From positions 62,001 to 126,000 of the forward strand of contig NZ_PPSK01000003.1 in NCBI RefSeq assembly GCF_002903165.1: a stretch of DNA of 64,000 nt. Direction: 5' to 3'. Below the pieces are notes generated by a model. The model saw only the letters and a program-made list of their open reading frames with translations. It did no database searches and was not told the DNA's origin. Each line of letters starts with the position of its first letter. Positions within the stretch are counted from its first letter, which is position 1. A program made the position numbers and the translations under genes. This document shows, piece by piece, positions 59,362-64,000 of this stretch. Source of the stretch: Halopseudomonas oceani. Lineage in GTDB: Bacteria > Pseudomonadota > Gammaproteobacteria > Pseudomonadales > Pseudomonadaceae.

Positions 59362-61167
59362 ATGGATAGCACAACGCAGAAAATGCATTTGCGGATACCT
59401 CAGCAGACCCTCAGCAACCTGAGCTTCGCCGAGGGGTCCGAGAAAGGCATAGCCCAGTGGCTGGCTAATCTGCCAAAAGCCAACATTGGCGAGACCGCGC
59501 GACAGCTGTATCAAGGATTGATAGAGCTCAACCAGTACAACGTACCTGCCGACAAGCGCCTGGCGATGCTGGAACGCATCCGGCCGGAAGTGCACTACGT
59601 CTGCACAGCGCTGTCACGCTACTACCTTGGCCAGTCAATCGTGCTTGAAGACAAGCCACGCAAGGTTGCCAACCTGTCGCAGTCACTGCAAAACCACCTC
59701 GCCAACGGCTACAAGATAATCGTTGCCCAGGAACGCAGCATCAAGTCACGTGACCACGCCAACCTGATGACACTGGCCCTCCAACGCTCAATCCGCGGAC
59801 TTTGCGGGCCGCTGCTACGCGCCTTTCAACTCTACTGCCCGGTTGCCGACGGTGTTTGGCTGGAGCTACACCAGCTTTATCAACTGGCACGCAAACGCGG
59901 CCTTCACCAGACACCTGTCCCCGACAGCGAAAGCGCTGATCGCCAGCCCCTGAGCATTGAACAATGCTATCTGGTTGCCTTGCTGATGGGTGCAGGCCGT
60001 CCGAACCAAATGCGCCAGAGCGCAATGGGCCGCCTGTTTGCCACCCTCGAAGACTGGAGTCGCCACGCTCGCCTGGTATCGCCGGAAGACACCAAGGCGT
60101 TGTTTATCATCAACCCTGATATGGACTGTCCGCCGCGCTACAAATCCCTGATTCGTGGCGAAAGCCTCGACAACAGCCTGGGACTAGATACCCGCAAGCT
60201 GGTCAATGGCATCAAGGAATTCATGACCGCTGGCAGTGACTATCACGGCGACCTGCACATCCCCAACGCGCTAGGCATTGAGCTGCTTCAGCATGTCAGC
60301 CAGTCCTGGGGGGACTTAGCCGAGCGTACCTTCAACCGGATTCCGAGCCAGGGTCATCTACGCGTCAGTATCGGCATGAGCGCTACTCACTACCGGATCT
60401 CCGGTAAAAACTTTGCGCGAATGATCGACGCCAGTGAAGCCGAACTGAACCCCTTCTCGGACGCAGCCCAACGCGCCCGCGAGGGTGGCTGGAGCAGCGC
60501 CTTCGACGGTGGCAGTGGCGGTGGTGGCAGCGGCGGCTCAGTCGAGTGGCACTCGGCTGGCGTGGAGCAGATTGATTATGGCAACAGCCTGGGAGACCAG
60601 GACGAAGGCGATGAACAATATCCGATCCACACCCTGCCCATCGTCAACCACAGCCCGGGCGGCTTCTGCCTGACCTGGCCGAAGGAAGTTCCAAAGCAGT
60701 TGCAGGCTGGCGAGCTGCTCGGCATTCAGGAAGCCAACGAACAGGACTGGAGTCTGGCGGTCGTGCGCTGGATTCGTCAGGTTCGCGGCGGTGGCACCCA
60801 GATGGGTATTGAGCTGATTGCGCCACACTGTACCCCCTGCGCGGCCAAGCTGATCCGCAAGACCGGCGAGCCGAGCCAGTATCTGCGCGCCCTGCTACTC
60901 CCCGCGGTGACCGCTATCGACCGCCCGCCAACCATTATTACCCCGCGCCTGCCGTTCCAGGTTCACAGCAAAATCAACATCCTGCACAGCGGCAAGACCG
61001 AAAAGGCCAACCTTAGCGGCAGGGTGACAGCAACCGGCAGCTTCAGCCAGTTCGAATACCATCTGATTGATCAGGCAGTGGCAGAGAGCAGCCAATCTGA
61101 GACAAGCAGCGCATCTTTGGTCACTGGCCCAGAAGATGACTTTGACTCACTCTGGAAGTCTCTGTAG
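59362..61167 (+). CDS. PilZ-like domain protein next to fimX
   Basis: A 601-residue protein I cannot name. The first 370 residues are mostly helical with no motif I recognise. A glycine-serine linker (GGSGGGGSGGS, about residues 382-392) leads to a C-terminal region from about 425 to 500 that reads like a divergent PilZ domain: VNHSPGGFCLTWP fits the N-x-S-x2-G motif, and VVRWIRQVRGGGTQMGIELIAP fits the closing strands. The usual upstream R-x3-R of c-di-GMP binding is not obvious. It lies 60 bases before fimX, where P. aeruginosa has PA4958. A role as a c-di-GMP effector or FimX partner is inference. Confidence 0.65.
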   Translation: MDSTTQKMHLRIPQQTLSNLSFAEGSEKGIAQWLANLPKANIGETARQLYQGLIELNQYNVPADKRLAMLERIRPEVHYVCTALSRYYLGQSIVLEDKPRKVANLSQSLQNHLANGYKIIVAQERSIKSRDHANLMTLALQRSIRGLCGPLLRAFQLYCPVADGVWLELHQLYQLARKRGLHQTPVPDSESADRQPLSIEQCYLVALLMGAGRPNQMRQSAMGRLFATLEDWSRHARLVSPEDTKALFIINPDMDCPPRYKSLIRGESLDNSLGLDTRKLVNGIKEFMTAGSDYHGDLHIPNALGIELLQHVSQSWGDLAERTFNRIPSQGHLRVSIGMSATHYRISGKNFARMIDASEAELNPFSDAAQRAREGGWSSAFDGGSGGGGSGGSVEWHSAGVEQIDYGNSLGDQDEGDEQYPIHTLPIVNHSPGGFCLTWPKEVPKQLQAGELLGIQEANEQDWSLAVVRWIRQVRGGGTQMGIELIAPHCTPCAAKLIRKTGEPSQYLRALLLPAVTAIDRPPTIITPRLPFQVHSKINILHSGKTEKANLSGRVTATGSFSQFEYHLIDQAVAESSQSETSSASLVTGPEDDFDSLWKSL

Positions 61168-61227
61168 ATTCAAGCTTCCTGATTTGCAAGGGGCTGGCGA
61201 GTCCGGCCCCACATCCCCCGGAAGACC

Positions 61228-63297
61228 ATGGCCAACGAAAAACAAGCCATCAAGCTGCTGATTCTCGACGACTCTCAGAATAACGCAGAGCGTCTGGTCA
61301 GCCTGCTTCGTAATGCAGGCCATGCCACTCGCGCCCATCGTGTCACCTCGATTGAAGACTTGCAGGAATGCCTGCAACAAACCTGGGACATCTGTCTCGC
61401 GCAAGCCGAGACAAGCTATCTGAGTGCCGACGACGCCATCACTCTGATCAAGCGGCAGGCCCGCGACATTCCGTTCATTCTGCTCAAACCAGAAGTGGAC
61501 CTGGACATGCGTGTCGACGCCTTACGTGCCGGCATGGCCGACGCCCTGCCCCAAGATGCCGACGTCCTGATGACCCTGGTGGTAGACCGCGAGCTGGCAA
61601 ACCTCGAAGCACGCCGTCAGCGCCGCATCATCGAACAGACCCTGCGAGAAGCCGAAAAACGCTGCCAGCTGCTGCTAGATAGCTCCGTGGACGCGATCGC
61701 CTACGTACTCGACGGAATGCACATCTACACCAACCGCGCCTATGGCGAGATGTTTGGCTACGATGATCCGGATGACCTCGCCGCAGAGCCGATGGTCGGC
61801 CTGATTGATGCGGAAGATCAGGGGCGGTTCAAAGACTTCCTGCGCAACTACAGCAGTCCGGCCGGTCAGAACGAAATGCGCTGCAAGGCCTTGGACAGCA
61901 GTGGTAAACGCTTCCCTATTGTGCTGAGCTTTTCGCCGGCGAGTTACGACGGCGAACCCTGCACCCAGGTTGTTATCCGCGCCGAAACAGCGAGCAGCGA
62001 GTTCGAAGAAAAGCTCAAGGTCATGGCCAGCCGCGATCTGGTTACCGGCATGTTCAATCGAGCGTACTTTCAGGAGCAGCTGGAAACCGTTCGTGACCAG
62101 GCTGTGCGCCAGGGCCAACCAAGCACGCTGGTCTACCTCAGCATCGACGGTTTCAGCAGCTTGCAAGCCGATATCGGCATCGGCGCGGCTGACCTGTTGC
62201 TGACCGACCTAGCGCAAATGCTGCGTGGACACTTTAGCGAAGACACCCTCATGGCACGCTTCGCCGACGATGCCTGCAGCATCCTGATCGAAGGTCAGGA
62301 GCCTGCCACCGCTACCGAGCAACTGGAGGCCCTGCGCGCCAAGATTGAAGCGCACCTGTTCGAAACCAACGGCCGCACCGTGCGCATTACGGTCAGCATG
62401 GGCGTAGCCTCGATCAGCGAAACCGAAGCTGACCCGGTCGAAGCCATCGACCGGGCCCACCGCCTTGCCGATCAACTGAGCAACAACGGTGGTAATGGCA
62501 TCAAGGTATTCAACCCGCTGGAAGAGCTGGCACTGCAAGCCAACCGCGGCAACCTGATCGCACTGATCCAGCACACGCTGGAAACCAACGGCTTCCGCCT
62601 GTTGTTCCAGCCTATCATCAGCTTGCGTGGTGACGAGGCAGAGAATTACGAGACCTTCCTCCGCTTGCTGAACCATGAGGGCGAGGAAGTGCCAGCCGCA
62701 GACTTTTTGCCGGCGGCGCAGGAAGCTGGCCTGGCCTTGGAGATTGATCGCTGGGTGATCACTCAGGCCGTCAAGCTACTGAGCAATCACCGCGGTCGCG
62801 GCGCAGACACCCATCTGCTGCTCAACCTGAGCGCGGCGAGCTTGCAGGAAGCAGACATGGTCGAATGGATTGCCGCCAAACTGAAAGAGGCCAGGCTGCC
62901 GGCTGACGCCATCATCTTCCAGTTCCACGACGCGGATGTGAACACCTACCTCAAGCAGGCCAAGATGCACACCGAGGCCCTGCACCAAATGCACTGCAAG
63001 GTCTCAATCAGCCACTTTGGCGGTGCGCTGAACCCCTACGCTGCTCTCAAACATGTGCACGCCGACTACATCAAGATAGACGGCTCATTCACCCGCGACC
63101 TGTCTGACGAGAAAGCGGTAGCAACCCTGAAGGAAATCATCAGTTCGCTGCACAGCCAGGGCAAGCTCACCATTGTGCCGTACGTTGATAGCGCGGCCAT
63201 GATGCCAACACTCTGGCAGGCTGGCGCCAACTACATTCAGGGGCACTACCTGCAGGCACCCAGCGACAGCATGAACTACGATTTCTCAGCCGACTGA
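61228..63297 (+). CDS. fimX: c-di-GMP receptor FimX (REC-PAS-GGDEF-EAL)
   Basis: A 689-residue regulator of type IV pilus assembly and twitching. Domains: a receiver-like domain (1-120; LLILDDSQNN, but no standard phospho-Asp), a PAS domain (about 140-250, YVLDGMHIYTNRAYGEMFGYDD read in parts), a GGDEF-like domain (about 270-420) whose active loop is RFADDACSIL, and an EAL-like domain (about 430-680). The EAL motif is ETF, the DDFG motif is SHFG, and KIDGSF is kept. Both catalytic sites are lost, as in P. aeruginosa FimX, which only binds c-di-GMP. Position before serB supports orthology with PA4959. Confidence 0.93.
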   Translation: MANEKQAIKLLILDDSQNNAERLVSLLRNAGHATRAHRVTSIEDLQECLQQTWDICLAQAETSYLSADDAITLIKRQARDIPFILLKPEVDLDMRVDALRAGMADALPQDADVLMTLVVDRELANLEARRQRRIIEQTLREAEKRCQLLLDSSVDAIAYVLDGMHIYTNRAYGEMFGYDDPDDLAAEPMVGLIDAEDQGRFKDFLRNYSSPAGQNEMRCKALDSSGKRFPIVLSFSPASYDGEPCTQVVIRAETASSEFEEKLKVMASRDLVTGMFNRAYFQEQLETVRDQAVRQGQPSTLVYLSIDGFSSLQADIGIGAADLLLTDLAQMLRGHFSEDTLMARFADDACSILIEGQEPATATEQLEALRAKIEAHLFETNGRTVRITVSMGVASISETEADPVEAIDRAHRLADQLSNNGGNGIKVFNPLEELALQANRGNLIALIQHTLETNGFRLLFQPIISLRGDEAENYETFLRLLNHEGEEVPAADFLPAAQEAGLALEIDRWVITQAVKLLSNHRGRGADTHLLLNLSAASLQEADMVEWIAAKLKEARLPADAIIFQFHDADVNTYLKQAKMHTEALHQMHCKVSISHFGGALNPYAALKHVHADYIKIDGSFTRDLSDEKAVATLKEIISSLHSQGKLTIVPYVDSAAMMPTLWQAGANYIQGHYLQAPSDSMNYDFSAD

Positions 63298-63302
63298 CAG
63301 CG

Positions 63303-63333
63303 TGTGGGCGTTGCAGCGCATGCAACGCCCACA
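63303..63333. terminator. Bidirectional hairpin between fimX and serB
   Basis: A 13-bp perfect inverted repeat (TGTGGGCGTTGCA / TGCAACGCCCACA) with a 5-base loop starts 6 bases after the fimX stop and ends 6 bases before the serB stop. Neither side has a T-tract. It probably separates the two convergent genes. Confidence 0.55.
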
Positions 63334-63338
63334 GTGCA

Positions 63339-64000
<662 letters not shown>

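Overview
This 64 kb window is a chromosomal, mostly housekeeping segment of a gammaproteobacterium of the Pseudomonadaceae. The evidence is gene content and order: yciH-nudix-DUF2333, dsbD-aroQ-accB-accC-prmA-dusB-fis-purH-purD-retS, rpsF-rpsR-DUF2232-rplI-dnaB, hisZ-purA, the queG/nnrD-tsaE-amiB-mutL-miaA-hfq-hflX-hflK-hflC superoperon, and motAB-HDOD-rhdA-psd-fimX-serB match, from memory, the blocks around PA4840-PA4856 and PA4928-PA4960 of P. aeruginosa PAO1. Coding regions are GC-rich and GTG/TTG starts are common. A Halopseudomonas (P. pertucinogena group) origin is a guess, prompted by the lysine-type EF-P with EpmA/EpmB, where P. aeruginosa has an arginine-type EF-P with EarP.

Layout. 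1-3 kb: the tail of a FecR-like anti-sigma regulator and a TonB-dependent siderophore receptor with a signalling (STN) domain, i.e. part of a cell-surface signalling iron uptake locus. 3-9 kb: ppa, cmoM, a GAF-GGDEF protein, a DinF-type MATE transporter, a Sui1-like factor, a Nudix hydrolase and a DUF2333 membrane protein. 9-25 kb (plus strand): a chemoreceptor, dsbD, aroQ, the acetyl-CoA carboxylase subunits accB-accC, prmA, a zinc-ribbon membrane protein, dusB-fis, purine genes purH and purD, and the hybrid sensor kinase retS. 25-34.5 kb (minus strand): ygiQ, dnaB, rplI, DUF2232, rpsR, rpsF, rlmB, rnr. 34.6-34.9 kb: two identical tRNA-Leu(CAG) genes. 35-48 kb (minus strand): purA, hisZ, DUF2065, hflC-hflK, hflX, hfq, miaA, mutL, amiB, tsaE, nnrD. 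48-64 kb: queG, orn, rsgA, motB-motA, an HDOD-type protein, rhdA, psd, epmA, efp, epmB, a PilZ-like protein, fimX and a 5'-truncated serB.

Functional themes are translation and RNA metabolism (ribosomal proteins, RNase R, Orn, HflX, Hfq, tRNA/rRNA modification, the EF-P lysylation pathway), purine synthesis, cell-envelope maintenance, and c-di-GMP/motility control (RetS, GAF-GGDEF, MotAB, PilZ-like protein, FimX). No insertion sequence, prophage, CRISPR array or toxin-antitoxin module was seen, and no gene-free stretch exceeds about 300 bases except around the tRNAs.

I saw no clear-cut new multigene system. The most interesting signals are a family of 7-bp-periodic inverted repeats in three intergenic gaps between accC and purD; a PilZ-like protein with a glycine linker beside catalytically degenerate FimX; the epmA-efp-epmB set inside an otherwise Pseudomonas-like block; and an rpsF leader that folds like the S6:S18-binding autoregulatory RNA, its stem occluding the Shine-Dalgarno sequence.
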